A stretch of 64,000 bases of DNA from Anaerolineales bacterium (GCA_016927315.1 JAFGMV010000032.1:1-64000); one strand, 5' to 3'; positions 1 to 8,472 are shown, numbered from the stretch's first letter. The notes: generated by a model not told the origin, from the sequence alone. Program-made: numbers and translations.

Positions 1-2
1 AA

Positions 3-905
3 ATTTTCGGGTTTTTAGGTCCAAACGGCGCCGGGAAAACAACCACGCAGCGCATGATAACCACCTTGTTAAAACCAACCGGCGGGCAGATACTCATCAA
101 CGGGCATGATATCGCTTACGATGCTTATCCTGCTAAAAGAGTAATGGGACTGGTACCTGAAGAATCGTGTGTCTACACGGAGTTATCTGCCTGGGATAAT
201 CTCATGTTCACATCAAGCCTGTATCTTGTCCCTCGGAGGGAACGCACCGAGCGTGCTCGTTATTTGCTGGATGTATTCGGACTTTTAGAAAAGAAAGATG
301 TGAAGGTTGAAAAATTCTCCAAAGGTATGCGTCGCCGGCTCAGTATTGCAATGGCAATCATTCATAGACCGGACTTATTATTTTTGGATGAGCCTACACC
401 GGGGTTAGATGCGCAGAGCGCCAGGGATATTCTGGGATTGATCCGCCAGCTGAATGCAGAAGGGACAACCGTCTTTCTGACCACCCACCTGATTGAAGAA
501 GCAAACCAACTGTGCGACCGGGTTGCCATTATAGACAATGGAAAGATTGCCAGGATCGACACCCCTGAAAACTTAAAATTGACCTTCCAACGAGTTCAAT
601 CAGTAGAGATGGCTATCAAACCAAACGGACAAAACTGTGGTGACGGATTGAGAAAACTTTCTGGTGTAACATCTCTGGTGAAAATGGGAGATAAATGGCG
701 CCTGTACACAGAAGATCCTTCCCGGTTATTGCCAGTAGTCATTAAATTCGCCGAAGAACGCAATTTATCGATCGTCAGCCTGAATACTTTAGCCCCAAGC
801 CTTGAAGATGTATTTTTGGCGATCACCGGGAAACCGGTGGGAGTGGTCAGGCAGAAATCAAACAATTACCCCACCAGAAAACGCGGAATGGGAGAGCCAA
901 AATGA
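3..905 (+). CDS. ABC transporter ATP-binding protein (5' end outside window)
   Basis: This is the nucleotide-binding subunit of an ABC-2 type exporter. The reading frame is already open at base 3, and the Walker A motif GPNGAGKTT lies at about 18-44, so the true start is upstream of the window. Further on are a degenerate signature FSKGMRRRL, Walker B LLFLDEPT and the switch histidine in TTHL. A C-terminal extension of about 90 residues follows the ATPase core, as in the CcmA/DrrA-type subfamily. It overlaps the next gene by 4 bases (ATGA), so the two are translationally coupled. The family exports drugs, lipids or glycans; the substrate cannot be told from sequence. Confidence 0.93.
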   Translation: MFGFLGPNGAGKTTTQRMITTLLKPTGGQILINGHDIAYDAYPAKRVMGLVPEESCVYTELSAWDNLMFTSSLYLVPRRERTERARYLLDVFGLLEKKDVKVEKFSKGMRRRLSIAMAIIHRPDLLFLDEPTPGLDAQSARDILGLIRQLNAEGTTVFLTTHLIEEANQLCDRVAIIDNGKIARIDTPENLKLTFQRVQSVEMAIKPNGQNCGDGLRKLSGVTSLVKMGDKWRLYTEDPSRLLPVVIKFAEERNLSIVSLNTLAPSLEDVFLAITGKPVGVVRQKSNNYPTRKRGMGEPK

Positions 906-1666
906 TGCACATGACAATTCAAAGATTAAAAAATGAATTTGCACAAGCATGGACCGTGGTCGTTAAGGATATTCGGGTTTATTATCTGCGCCCAGGTATG
1001 ATCATGTTTGGTTTTTTGATGCCATTTTTCATGTTTTTTTCATTTTCAGTAAGACGACAAATGGAAGCCGGAGATGGTCTGGCGCGGTTATTGGCATTGA
1101 CAGTATTTTTTACGGCTGCAGCAGCTGGGCCATTTATTATCCCGACTGAAAGACGCGTTCGTACATATGACCGGTTACTTGCCGCGCCAATGTCTTTAAT
1201 AACACTGTTGTTGGGGAAAATTGCCGTAGGATCATTTTTCGCCATCGCGGTATCAACCGTTGCTTTGACTGCCGGTTTACTCATCTTTGATGTGAAAATT
1301 GCACAGCCTGGTTTCCTTGCCCTTGGTGTTATGCTGGGTGCACTGGCATTTTCGGCTTTAGGTTTGATCTTTGGCTCCATTCCGACCAACAACCCGGGGG
1401 ATGTCCAGATGCCGAGCACACTCCTTCGCTGGGGATTATTGTTTATCAGCGGTGTTTTTGTGCCTTTAAATGAAATGGCGCCCGCAGCACAAGTCATTGC
1501 TTATTTTTCACCATTGACTTATGCCCAAGATTTAATGAATCATTCGGTGGTGGGAAGCGGGACAATCAATGTATGGCTTGATGTGTCAGTACTCCTGTTG
1601 ACCAGCATCCTGCTGTTATGGCCTTCGATCTGGCTGCACAAGCGGGCTCAGGTATTGGGAAATTAA
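902..1666 (+). CDS. ABC-2 type transporter permease
   Basis: Integral membrane partner of the preceding ATPase. The 254-residue protein has a short cytosolic N-terminus and about six hydrophobic segments. It includes a run rich in Met and Phe near residues 35-50 and a final segment near 225-245, which is the usual size and layout of ABC-2 (DrrB/NodJ-like) permeases. The start codon overlaps the stop of the ATPase gene. With it, this protein should form a two-gene exporter. Nothing in the sequence identifies the cargo. Confidence 0.9.
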   Translation: MMHMTIQRLKNEFAQAWTVVVKDIRVYYLRPGMIMFGFLMPFFMFFSFSVRRQMEAGDGLARLLALTVFFTAAAAGPFIIPTERRVRTYDRLLAAPMSLITLLLGKIAVGSFFAIAVSTVALTAGLLIFDVKIAQPGFLALGVMLGALAFSALGLIFGSIPTNNPGDVQMPSTLLRWGLLFISGVFVPLNEMAPAAQVIAYFSPLTYAQDLMNHSVVGSGTINVWLDVSVLLLTSILLLWPSIWLHKRAQVLGN

Positions 1667-2322
1667 CACGAACCGGGAAGGAAAAATCAATGCTGCTGGT
1701 TTATTCCCAGTCATCCTCAAGATGACAAAATAGGATAGCGTCAAGGGAAAGTCGCGGAAAGAAAAACAAGGCAATAAGAACTCCGTGCGGCGGGGATACT
1801 CCGCCTCGCTGGCAGGTCTGCCCCGCGGCCTGAACAAGACACCTTAGGATGTGTTTCTGTTCAGCTTACTTTGATTAAAGGCAGCCAATTGCAGGAGGAA
1901 ATGGCTTATATCCTGCATCAGCCTGACCCAATAGAGACCATCGGCAAGGCTTTATATCAGCCATAACGATCTATTTGCTTGCAGCCCTGGTAACTTACAT
2001 TGGTTGGATTTATTTGTGGGCAGAACCCGGGTCGCGATAAACCCCATCCAAAATAAGGCGCCGTTCACTTAAGAAATGATGGTTGCCTTATTTTGGGTGC
2101 ACTGGGGAAGAAATACCTGTTCAAGGGCGGTGATTACTTTGTTTCGTCCCCAATGACATCCCCAATTTCCGGTGACGATCACTTGAAGAACACCGCTGGC
2201 CTGACTGCCTTCCCATTTCCAACCGCTTCGACTAACATAAATACAGATCCTACTGTGAAAGGGATTTCCCCGACCGGGACCAACAGCCAGGCCGGTTGAA
2301 GTCCAGAAAGGAGTGGTGTGCT
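1667..2322. other. Intergenic region with hairpins, no convincing gene
   Basis: About 650 bases without a supported gene. The region contains several inverted repeats. The clearest is a perfect 12-bp pair at 2048-2059 and 2085-2096 (CCAAAATAAGGC / GCCTTATTTTGG). A GC-rich patch around 1780-1860 can fold on itself. A short open frame at 2093-2299 has no recognisable domain and no good ribosome binding site. This may be the residue of an old insertion or an unrecognised structured RNA. I see no protein homology. Confidence 0.4.
2048..2096. repeat. Perfect 12-bp inverted repeat
   Basis: CCAAAATAAGGC at 2048-2059 is exactly complementary to 2085-2096, separated by 25 bases. No T-run follows on either strand, so it is not a typical terminator. 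It sits in the gene-free stretch and could be the end of a degraded element. Confidence 0.5.
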
Positions 2323-3177
2323 ATGGCCGCAAGATCAGGTCTCTGGTTCGGGGTGCTGACACTGTTTGTGGTTTGCAGCCTGACTGCCTGCAGCCCGGCG
2401 GCGCAGCCCCAGGCGGCGGCGGCTGTGGAAAGCGAACCGGAAAGGCCGGCGCAGCCCCAGGCGGCAGACTGGTGGCATCCCGCGTCAGGATCGACCTGGC
2501 AGTGGCAGCTGACCGGGGAACTTGGGCTCGACCTGCAGGTCGAGGTCTATGATATCGACCTGCAGGTCGAGAAGTCGGTCGTAGATTATTTGCACACCCA
2601 GGGGGCCAGGGTGATCTGCTATATCAGTGTCGGTTCGTATGAAGACTGGCGGGCAGACGCAAGCGACTTTCCGCCTGAGGTACTCGGTAAGGATTATGAA
2701 GGCTGGCCTGGGGAGAAGTGGCTGGATATCCGCCGGATCGATATTCTGGCTCCGATCCTGCGCGCCCGGTTGGACCGGTGCGCCGCCAGGGGGTTCGATG
2801 CTGTCGAACCGGATAACATGGAGGTCTATACCAACGATACCGGATTCCCGCTGACGTATGAGGACCAGCTGGCTTATGCCCTGTGGCTGGCGGAAGAGGC
2901 GCACGCCCGCGGGCTGGCGATCGGGCAGAAGAATGCTCCTGAGCAGGTCCGCGACTTGGTTGGGAGCTACGACTTTGCCATCATCGAAGATGCCTTTTAT
3001 TATGGTTGGGCAGAGGAAATGCTGCCCTATATCCAGGCGGGCAAACCGGTATTCGCAGCTGAATATACAGACCTGCCAGGAGATTTCGAGCTGTTTTGCC
3101 GGCAGTCCCGTGAATTTGGTTTTTCGATCATCCTCAAGAAACGGGACCTGAACGCCTGGCTGGAGACCTGCCCGTAA
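2323..3177 (+). CDS. Secreted lipoprotein, GH114 / TM1410-like putative glycosidase
   Basis: The N-terminus is a lipoprotein signal peptide ending in the lipobox LTAC, so the protein should be anchored outside the cell membrane. The body is a TIM-barrel of the endo-alpha-1,4-polygalactosaminidase (GH114, TM1410-like) family. It contains the conserved segments CYISVGSYEDWR, GFDAVEPDNME and IGQKNAPEQ, and the acidic residues in EPDN and IIEDAF are the expected catalytic region. I place the start at ATG 2323 because AAAGGAG at 2307-2313 is well spaced; an upstream in-frame TTG at 2296 is less likely. Predicted length is 284 residues. The substrate is unproven; galactosaminoglycan cleavage is inferred from the family. 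Confidence 0.85.
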   Translation: MAARSGLWFGVLTLFVVCSLTACSPAAQPQAAAAVESEPERPAQPQAADWWHPASGSTWQWQLTGELGLDLQVEVYDIDLQVEKSVVDYLHTQGARVICYISVGSYEDWRADASDFPPEVLGKDYEGWPGEKWLDIRRIDILAPILRARLDRCAARGFDAVEPDNMEVYTNDTGFPLTYEDQLAYALWLAEEAHARGLAIGQKNAPEQVRDLVGSYDFAIIEDAFYYGWAEEMLPYIQAGKPVFAAEYTDLPGDFELFCRQSREFGFSIILKKRDLNAWLETCP

Positions 3178-3261
3178 GTCCTGGCAGCCGGGGTTAGAAG
3201 TCAAACCCCGGGCGATTTGTGCATAAGGTATCCATCCTATGTACCGGGTGCATTGCTCTGG

Positions 3262-3283
3262 GGCCATCGCGCGGCCTTTTTTT
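3262..3283 (+). terminator. Weak intrinsic terminator
   Basis: A GGCC/GGCC stem (3262-3265 with 3273-3276) is followed directly by seven T residues. The stem is only four base pairs, so efficiency is doubtful. It lies downstream of the GH114-like gene. Confidence 0.45.
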
Positions 3284-3309
3284 GAGTGAGATAAAACTTC
3301 CTTTATAAT
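3282..3309 (+). promoter_or_regulatory. Sigma-70-type promoter for the MgtC-like gene
   Basis: TTGAGT at 3282-3287 and a perfect TATAAT at 3304-3309 are separated by 16 bases. Transcription would begin near 3316, about 50 bases before the start codon at 3366. Confidence 0.6.
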
Positions 3310-3365
3310 AAAGGCGGCATAGTACGAAAAAAATCATCCCGTCGTGATACAAGTAAGGACTTCTA

Positions 3366-4622
3366 ATGGAAAATGTTGACCTGTTCCTGCGTTTTGGCGC
3401 TGCGCTTGCGATCGGGTTCCTGATCGGCTTGCAGCGAGAGTATGCCCACGGCGGTCAGGGTCGCCCGATCATTGCCGGGGAGCGGACCTTCGCGCTTTTT
3501 AGCCTGGCAGGCGCCCTGGCCGCGCTGGTTGCTGACCAGCTTGGCTCAGCCCTGGCTTTTACCGGAATCTTGCTGTTGTTGGGGTCGATTCTGGCGGTGG
3601 CCTACTACCTGGATGCCCGGGAGGGGAAAATTGGCCTGACCAGTGAAGTGGCGGTTGTGATTGCCATGGGGATCGGCGCAATGTGCTATTGGGGATACCT
3701 GACCCTGGGGATCGCATTGGGGATTGTCACCATGGTGATCCTCTCGCTGAAGCTGGAAACCGACCGGCTGGCCCGCGCCCTGACCCGCGAGGATGTTGTT
3801 GCTGCGCTGCAGCTGGCCGTGATCAGCGCCATTATCCTGCCGATCCTGCCCAACCAGGGCTTCCTGCCTCCGCCTTTTGATGTGCTCAATCCCTTCAAAA
3901 TCTGGCTGATGGTGGTCTTTATTTCAGGGATCAGCTTCCTGGGCTATGTGGCCATCAAGGTCGCCGGTCCGGAGCAAGGTATCGGGATCACCGGGCTGTT
4001 AGGGGGCATGGTCTCCAGCACCGCAGTGACACTCAGCTTTTCGGAACGCAGCAACCGTGAACCGGACCTGTCGCGGCCGTTTGTGCTGGCGATTACAGTC
4101 GCCTGGACTGTGATGTTCGCCCGGGTGTTGGTCGAAGTGAGTGTGGTCAACCTTGCGCTTTTGGGAGTCGTGTGGCTCCCGATTGCCTGTGCCGGCCTGG
4201 TAGGCCTGCTGTACTGTGCCTATCTGTTCTTCAGGCAGCGCACCACCGAGAAGGGCGAGGTCCGCTTCTCCAATCCTTTTGACCTGATGTCGGCGATCAA
4301 GTTCGGCTTATTGTATGCGCTGGTGTTGTTGGTCTCAAGAGCGGCGCAGATGTACCTGGGCGATGCCGGCCTGTATCTGTCCAGCATCCTTTCTGGTGTA
4401 GCAGATGTGGATGCCATCACCCTGTCGATGGCGGAGTTGAGCAAGACGGGTGTGCTGGAAGTGGATAAGGCTTCCCTGGGCATCGTCCTGGCCACCATGT
4501 CCAATACATTGGTTAAGGGCGCCATTGCCCTGCTGGCCGGTTCCACGGCCTTGCGTAAGTCCCTGGTTCCGGTTATCGTTTTGATCCTGGCAGCCGGCAT
4601 AGGAACCGCACTGTTGTTATAA
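3366..4622 (+). CDS. MgtC/SapB family membrane protein with DUF4010 domain
   Basis: This 418-residue polytopic membrane protein starts with an MgtC/SapB N-terminal module (FGAALAIGFLIGLQRE). It continues with a long C-terminal DUF4010 region containing GLLGGMVSSTAVTLSFSER. About 11-12 hydrophobic segments are visible. The AREG.IGLTSEVA stretch is typical of the group. MgtC-type proteins are linked to magnesium limitation and membrane potential, but the role of the long DUF4010 version is not established. It has its own promoter and is not obviously in an operon. Confidence 0.88.
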   Translation: MENVDLFLRFGAALAIGFLIGLQREYAHGGQGRPIIAGERTFALFSLAGALAALVADQLGSALAFTGILLLLGSILAVAYYLDAREGKIGLTSEVAVVIAMGIGAMCYWGYLTLGIALGIVTMVILSLKLETDRLARALTREDVVAALQLAVISAIILPILPNQGFLPPPFDVLNPFKIWLMVVFISGISFLGYVAIKVAGPEQGIGITGLLGGMVSSTAVTLSFSERSNREPDLSRPFVLAITVAWTVMFARVLVEVSVVNLALLGVVWLPIACAGLVGLLYCAYLFFRQRTTEKGEVRFSNPFDLMSAIKFGLLYALVLLVSRAAQMYLGDAGLYLSSILSGVADVDAITLSMAELSKTGVLEVDKASLGIVLATMSNTLVKGAIALLAGSTALRKSLVPVIVLILAAGIGTALLL

Positions 4623-5030
4623 CTGCGGTTTCCTTTTTAATGGAACTCTCGTAAAAGTATCTGCACGCCGAAATATCAAATCATCAGGCTGCAAGCCCGC
4701 CCTGCACTTGATTGGTGGTCTGCATCGCAGTCGGAAGCGGCTGAATACCTCGATCATGTGATAGGGTTGGAATTTTCTCAGATGAGGCGGGTCCTTGGGA
4801 GGCTCGCACAGAGGACCGGATTTCCGGGTTGCAGATGGCGGTAATTGTGCTCCAGGGCTTGGATCGCTGTCATGGGGGTGTTTCTCAACAGGACTTTCTC
4901 CGGGTGTTTTTTGTGACATAAGTCACAAAAAAATGAAGTGGGAGCTGATAAGATTAAAACCAGATGAGAAAACGATTTGTTGCCTCTCAGGTTTCCAAAC
5001 CCGATTTCAATTGCAGGCAGTGGAGGTGGA
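4623..5030 (+). other. Intergenic region and leader of the nitrogen-cytochrome operon
   Basis: There is no supported coding sequence in this 408-base stretch. Its right half holds a CRP/FNR-type palindrome and a possible -10 element leading into the tetraheme cytochrome gene. A short open frame from 4795 across this leader has no recognisable features. Confidence 0.5.
4912..4927 (+). promoter_or_regulatory. CRP/FNR-family operator upstream of the cytochrome pair
   Basis: TGTGACATAAGTCACA is a perfect palindrome, extended by T-runs and A-runs to 4907-4932. It fits the CRP-type pattern TGTGA-N6-TCACA. A -10-like TAAGAT lies at 4949-4954. With transcription starting near 4961, the palindrome centre (4919.5) would be at -41.5, the classic class II activator position. 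The regulator itself is not in the window. Confidence 0.7.
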
Positions 5031-5564
5031 ATGAAAAAACGGATAATATACTGGCTGGGCGGTGCAGCGGTTTTCTTCGTCCTGGTGATTCTCTCCTGGA
5101 TGACAGTTGAAACCGGTATTGAGGTTTCATCCCGGGCTACTTTTTGCGGCGCCTGTCATGCAATGGAACCAATGGTGAACTCCTATCGCGACAATACGCA
5201 CGGCGGGAACAATCCTCGCGGGATTACGGCTGCCTGCACCGATTGTCACGTTTCGCATGAAAATTTATTAGCCCATTTTGTCGGTAAGGCCAGGTCCGGG
5301 ACCCATGATATCTGGGTTACAGTGACTCGGGATGAGATGGCGATTGACTGGCAGGCAAAACGTGCGGAGCACAACGAGTATGTGTACGACTCAGGCTGCC
5401 TGACCTGCCATCAGGAATTGGAGAAAGCCACACAAGACAAAGGCCAGCACGAAAATTACTTTGTGGGTATCACAGATTCTCAATGTGTAGATTGTCATGC
5501 GGAGATCGGTCACTCCAATCTCAATATGTATTTGCTCGAAACAAAATATCAGTATGGTGACTAG
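5031..5564 (+). CDS. NapC/NrfH-type membrane tetraheme cytochrome c
   Basis: A 177-residue protein with one N-terminal membrane anchor (residues 5-25) and four heme-binding CxxCH motifs: CGACH, CTDCH, CLTCH and CVDCH. This is the NapC/NirT/NrfH quinol dehydrogenase family, which takes electrons from membrane quinol and passes them to a periplasmic-side reductase. GGAGG at 5022-5026 supports ATG 5031 rather than upstream in-frame starts. The gene lies 39 bases before an octaheme HAO-like gene, the standard pairing for such electron delivery. The size matches NrfH more than the longer NapC. Confidence 0.92.
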   Translation: MKKRIIYWLGGAAVFFVLVILSWMTVETGIEVSSRATFCGACHAMEPMVNSYRDNTHGGNNPRGITAACTDCHVSHENLLAHFVGKARSGTHDIWVTVTRDEMAIDWQAKRAEHNEYVYDSGCLTCHQELEKATQDKGQHENYFVGITDSQCVDCHAEIGHSNLNMYLLETKYQYGD

Positions 5565-5603
5565 TTTGCTGGACTGCCTGGAACTTACGGAAAGAGGTGA
5601 AGA

Positions 5604-6926
5604 ATGAAATATTTCAAATGGTTCGTGATTATTCTGTCTGTTATCTTGGTGAGCATGATCACAGTATCTTGTGGCGGGAAACCCGTTGAGCCACAGGAGG
5701 ATGATCTCCAGGGTCCACAGGTTTCACAACTCAGTGAAGAGGCCCGCGCCTGTGTGGCGTGCCATGCAACCGAGACTCACGGCGTGGTTGAGGATTGGGA
5801 CAAGAGCCGCCATGCACAAGAAGCGGTCAGCTGTACCGACTGTCACGAAGCGGTCCCCGGATCTCCAATGGCTCTCAAGGAAGTCGAAGGTCACGAAGAC
5901 CTGACCATTGCCGTTTCTATGCTGGTCCCGCCTTCCAGGTGCGCCGAATGCCATGAAGACCAGGCGGCGCAATTCGACGCCAGCGGGCACTACCGGGCTG
6001 GTCTGCAGTATTTTGAGAAAGAATCCATGCAAACCCTGATCAATGTTCATGAAGGGCAAAATCATCCCGAATTGAGCGACGCCTCAGACAAGACCGGGTG
6101 TATGCAGTGCCACGGCAGCCAGATCGAAGTGAACGAAACCGGTCATGCTACTGTAGACAGCTACCCGTCTTCCGGGATTGGCAATGTCTATCCCAATGGT
6201 GAAGTGGGCAACTGCACCGTTTGTCACACCCGTCACAGCTTTGATATTGCAGAGGCGCGCAAGCCGGAAGCCTGTGCAAGCTGCCATCTGGGTCCGGACC
6301 ATCCGGACATTGAAATCTATGAGAACAGTAAGCACGGACAGATCTATGCCACTGAAGGCGAAACCTGGGTTTGGGACAGTTCTCCCGGTGAATGGGAGCC
6401 AGGAGATTACCGTGCGCCGACCTGCGCCACCTGCCATATGAGCGGCATCGGAAACCTGGAATCCACACATAACATCTCTGCCCGCCTGTACTGGAACCTG
6501 TGGGAGCCCGAATCGACTGTGCGCAACAGCAGCGATGTCATGAGCGGGTCCTATGGCGATGGCGAAGCCGGCCGCGAAATGATGGAAGCTGTTTGTTCTG
6601 AATGCCACTCGACCACATTCTACACGGGCTTTTTCAAGAGCGGGGACGATGCAGTCAGGTTGTACAACGAGGCTTACTACATCCCGGCTGAAAAGATGCG
6701 TGCAGAACTGGCACAGAAAGACCTGCTGGGAGAAAATCCCTGGACCGATGAATTCCAGGTGCTGTACTATTACCTGTGGCATCATGAGGGTCGCCGCACC
6801 CGCCAGGGAGCCATGATGGGCGGTCCGGATTGGGCTCACTGGCACGGATTCTTCGAACTGCAGCAGGATATTTACCGCATGAAAGAAATTTACGAACAGC
6901 GCATCGAAACCGGTGTGATCGAATAA
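5604..6926 (+). CDS. HAO-like octaheme cytochrome c lipoprotein
   Basis: The 440-residue protein has a signal peptide and a Cys at residue 23 fitting a lipobox. It carries eight CxxCH motifs (CVACH, CTDCH, CAECH, CMQCH, CTVCH, CASCH, CATCH, CSECH). The spacing, the THNISARLYWNL block and the final GPDWAHWHGFFE block fit the hydroxylamine oxidoreductase (HAO)-like octaheme family. Where oxidative HAOs carry a cross-linking Tyr in the last block, a Trp seems to be present. If my remembered alignment is right, this points to a reductive enzyme acting on nitrite, hydroxylamine or similar. It is paired with the NrfH-like protein, which would feed it quinol electrons. Confidence 0.87.
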   Translation: MKYFKWFVIILSVILVSMITVSCGGKPVEPQEDDLQGPQVSQLSEEARACVACHATETHGVVEDWDKSRHAQEAVSCTDCHEAVPGSPMALKEVEGHEDLTIAVSMLVPPSRCAECHEDQAAQFDASGHYRAGLQYFEKESMQTLINVHEGQNHPELSDASDKTGCMQCHGSQIEVNETGHATVDSYPSSGIGNVYPNGEVGNCTVCHTRHSFDIAEARKPEACASCHLGPDHPDIEIYENSKHGQIYATEGETWVWDSSPGEWEPGDYRAPTCATCHMSGIGNLESTHNISARLYWNLWEPESTVRNSSDVMSGSYGDGEAGREMMEAVCSECHSTTFYTGFFKSGDDAVRLYNEAYYIPAEKMRAELAQKDLLGENPWTDEFQVLYYYLWHHEGRRTRQGAMMGGPDWAHWHGFFELQQDIYRMKEIYEQRIETGVIE

Positions 6927-7006
6927 AGCCGCAGAAAAGGCGAAAGATTCCCTGATTTGAAAGGGGATTTTCTGGCCTTTTGTACGGATGTGGGCGAGAG
7001 TACCTT

Positions 7007-7012
7007 TATAAT
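7007..7012 (+). promoter_or_regulatory. -10 element of the aldo/keto reductase gene
   Basis: A perfect TATAAT lies 51 bases before ATG 7064. No good -35 hexamer is visible at the expected distance, so the promoter may need an activator. Confidence 0.4.
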
Positions 7013-7063
7013 ACGATGAAACATATCTTGTTGAGAAAAGATCAGGACGGAAGGAGAGCATTC

Positions 7064-8233
7064 ATGCAGTATCGCAAGTTTGGCAGTTTGGAATGGCCGG
7101 TATCCGCGTTGGGGTTTGGGTGTATGCGCTTCCCGCTCACCGGAACGGATAACTCTCAAATCGATGAAAAGCAATCGACCGGAATGCTGGCATATGCTCT
7201 CGAACGCGGCGTCAACTATATCGATACAGCGTACACCTATCACGGTGGTCAGAGTGAGCGTTTTGTCGGAAAATTCCTTAAGTCTGGTTACAGGGATAAG
7301 GTCAGGCTGGCGACCAAGCTGCCCTGCTGGGAAGTAGAGGCAAGCAAGGATTTCGACCGTTTGTTGAATGAACAGCTTGCCAAACTTCAGGTGGAGCATA
7401 TCGATTTCTATCTGCTGCATGCACTGAACAAGGATTCGTGGAAGAAAATGTATGAATTGGATGTACTCCCCTGGGCAGAAGCGGCGCTGGCGGATGGCCG
7501 TATCGGGTATCTGGGCTTTTCCTTCCACGATGATTACGATGCATTCAAGACGATCGTGGACGCCGGCGACCAATGGACGTTCTGCCAGATCCAGTACAAC
7601 TACATGGATATCGAGAACCAGGCTGGGACGAGAGGCCTGCGCTATGCAGCTTCCAAAGGACTGGCCGTGGTGATCATGGAACCCATCCTGGGCGGGCGGA
7701 TCGTCAACCCGCCTCCATCGGTTCAAGCCATCTGGGATACCGCCGAAAGCGGGCGCAGCCCCGCCGACTGGGCCCTGCAGTGGCTTTGGGACCAGCCGGA
7801 AGTATCTACCGTGTTGAGCGGGATGAGCAGTTTGCAGCAGGTGGAAGAAAACGTGACCAGCGCTGCCCGCTCGGGCGTCAGCACATTGACCAGTGATGAA
7901 CTGAAGCTCATCGACCAGATCCGGGACCAATACGATGCCTTGTCTCCCATCCCGTGCACTAAATGCCAGTACTGCCTGCCCTGCCCGAACGGGGTCAATA
8001 TTCCACGCGCTTTCGAGATCTATAACCAGGGCATCATGTATGAAAAGCTGGATGGGGCCAGGATCGATTACAACCAATGGTTCGACGAAGACCAGCGCGC
8101 CCATCACTGTATCGAATGCCGGGAGTGCGAAGAGAAGTGCCCCCAGCACATCCCCATCTCGGAATGGATGCCCCATCTCCATGCGGTACTGGGGGAAGGG
8201 AAAGCCATCCAGGATGTTCCACGGCCGGCGTGA
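7064..8233 (+). CDS. Aldo/keto reductase with C-terminal 4Fe-4S ferredoxin-like domain
   Basis: The 389-residue protein starts with an AKR TIM barrel (FGSLEWPVSALGFGCMRFP). It carries the active-site segment NYIDTAYTYHGGQSE with the catalytic Tyr. The last 80 residues hold two Cys clusters, CTKCQYC..C and CIECREC..CP, that should bind two 4Fe-4S clusters. This architecture is the COG1453 type of predicted oxidoreductase, common in anaerobes, and probably couples carbonyl reduction to ferredoxin-like electron carriers. AAGGAGAG at 7051-7058 supports ATG 7064. It is monocistronic: a promoter-like TATAAT precedes it and a strong terminator follows. Confidence 0.9.
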   Translation: MQYRKFGSLEWPVSALGFGCMRFPLTGTDNSQIDEKQSTGMLAYALERGVNYIDTAYTYHGGQSERFVGKFLKSGYRDKVRLATKLPCWEVEASKDFDRLLNEQLAKLQVEHIDFYLLHALNKDSWKKMYELDVLPWAEAALADGRIGYLGFSFHDDYDAFKTIVDAGDQWTFCQIQYNYMDIENQAGTRGLRYAASKGLAVVIMEPILGGRIVNPPPSVQAIWDTAESGRSPADWALQWLWDQPEVSTVLSGMSSLQQVEENVTSAARSGVSTLTSDELKLIDQIRDQYDALSPIPCTKCQYCLPCPNGVNIPRAFEIYNQGIMYEKLDGARIDYNQWFDEDQRAHHCIECRECEEKCPQHIPISEWMPHLHAVLGEGKAIQDVPRPA

Positions 8234-8257
8234 GTTTCCAATATCGCTTGTTTAATA

Positions 8258-8298
8258 AAACAGCCAGGGGCGGCATACACTGCCGCCCCTGGCTGTTT
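8258..8298 (+). terminator. Strong intrinsic terminator after the aldo/keto reductase
   Basis: A perfect 15-bp GC-rich stem (8261-8275 with 8281-8295), extended by AAA/TTT, has a 5-base loop and ends in TTT. It separates the aldo/keto reductase gene from the ubiquitin-like operon. Confidence 0.85.
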
Positions 8299-8403
8299 CT
8301 AAAACAATCATTGGGACGACCCTCTGGTTCCCACGATTGTGTGGAGGCTGTCATAGTACCAATGTCCTAAAAAGGTGGTAGGACTTTTGTACTGCGTAAG
8401 TAG

Positions 8404-8432
8404 TTGACTCGGGCAGGTTTATTTTCTATACT
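8404..8432 (+). promoter_or_regulatory. Sigma-70 promoter of the ubiquitin-like operon
   Basis: TTGACT at 8404-8409 and TATACT at 8427-8432 are separated by exactly 17 bases. Transcription should start near 8439, giving a leader of about 34 bases before ATG 8473. No other promoter of this quality was noticed inside the operon. Confidence 0.75.
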
Positions 8433-8443
8433 TGTGGTATCTT

Positions 8444-8454
8444 TGGTCTGACCA
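8444..8454 (+). promoter_or_regulatory. FadR/GntR-type operator TGGTCTGACCA
   Basis: TGGTC-T-GACCA is a perfect 5-1-5 palindrome matching the FadR-subfamily recognition pattern TGGTCnGACCA. It sits about 5-15 bases after the predicted transcription start and directly before the gene whose product carries a FadR/GntR winged helix. Overlapping weaker inverted repeats (CTTTGG/CCAAAG and TTGTGG/CCACAA) extend over 8432-8465. Autoregulation is the simplest reading. Confidence 0.7.
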
Positions 8455-8472
8455 CAATACCAAAGCGTGCCT

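Noticed and set aside
2093-2299. A 68-codon plus-strand frame upstream of the GH114-like gene
   Set aside because: No recognisable domain, no good ribosome binding site, and it overlaps an inverted repeat and the leader of the next gene.
2485-3267. A 260-codon frame antisense to the GH114-like gene
   Set aside because: It is the complement of a well-supported family member. Long antisense frames are common in GC-rich coding DNA.
4907-4932. The T-run/palindrome/A-run as a terminator of the MgtC-like gene
   Set aside because: It is almost 300 bases from that stop codon. The core matches the CRP/FNR pattern exactly and sits at an activator distance from the next promoter.
6084-8182. Long minus-strand frames opposite the octaheme and aldo/keto reductase genes
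   Set aside because: They lie antisense to genes with clear heme and iron-sulfur motifs and show no family features of their own.
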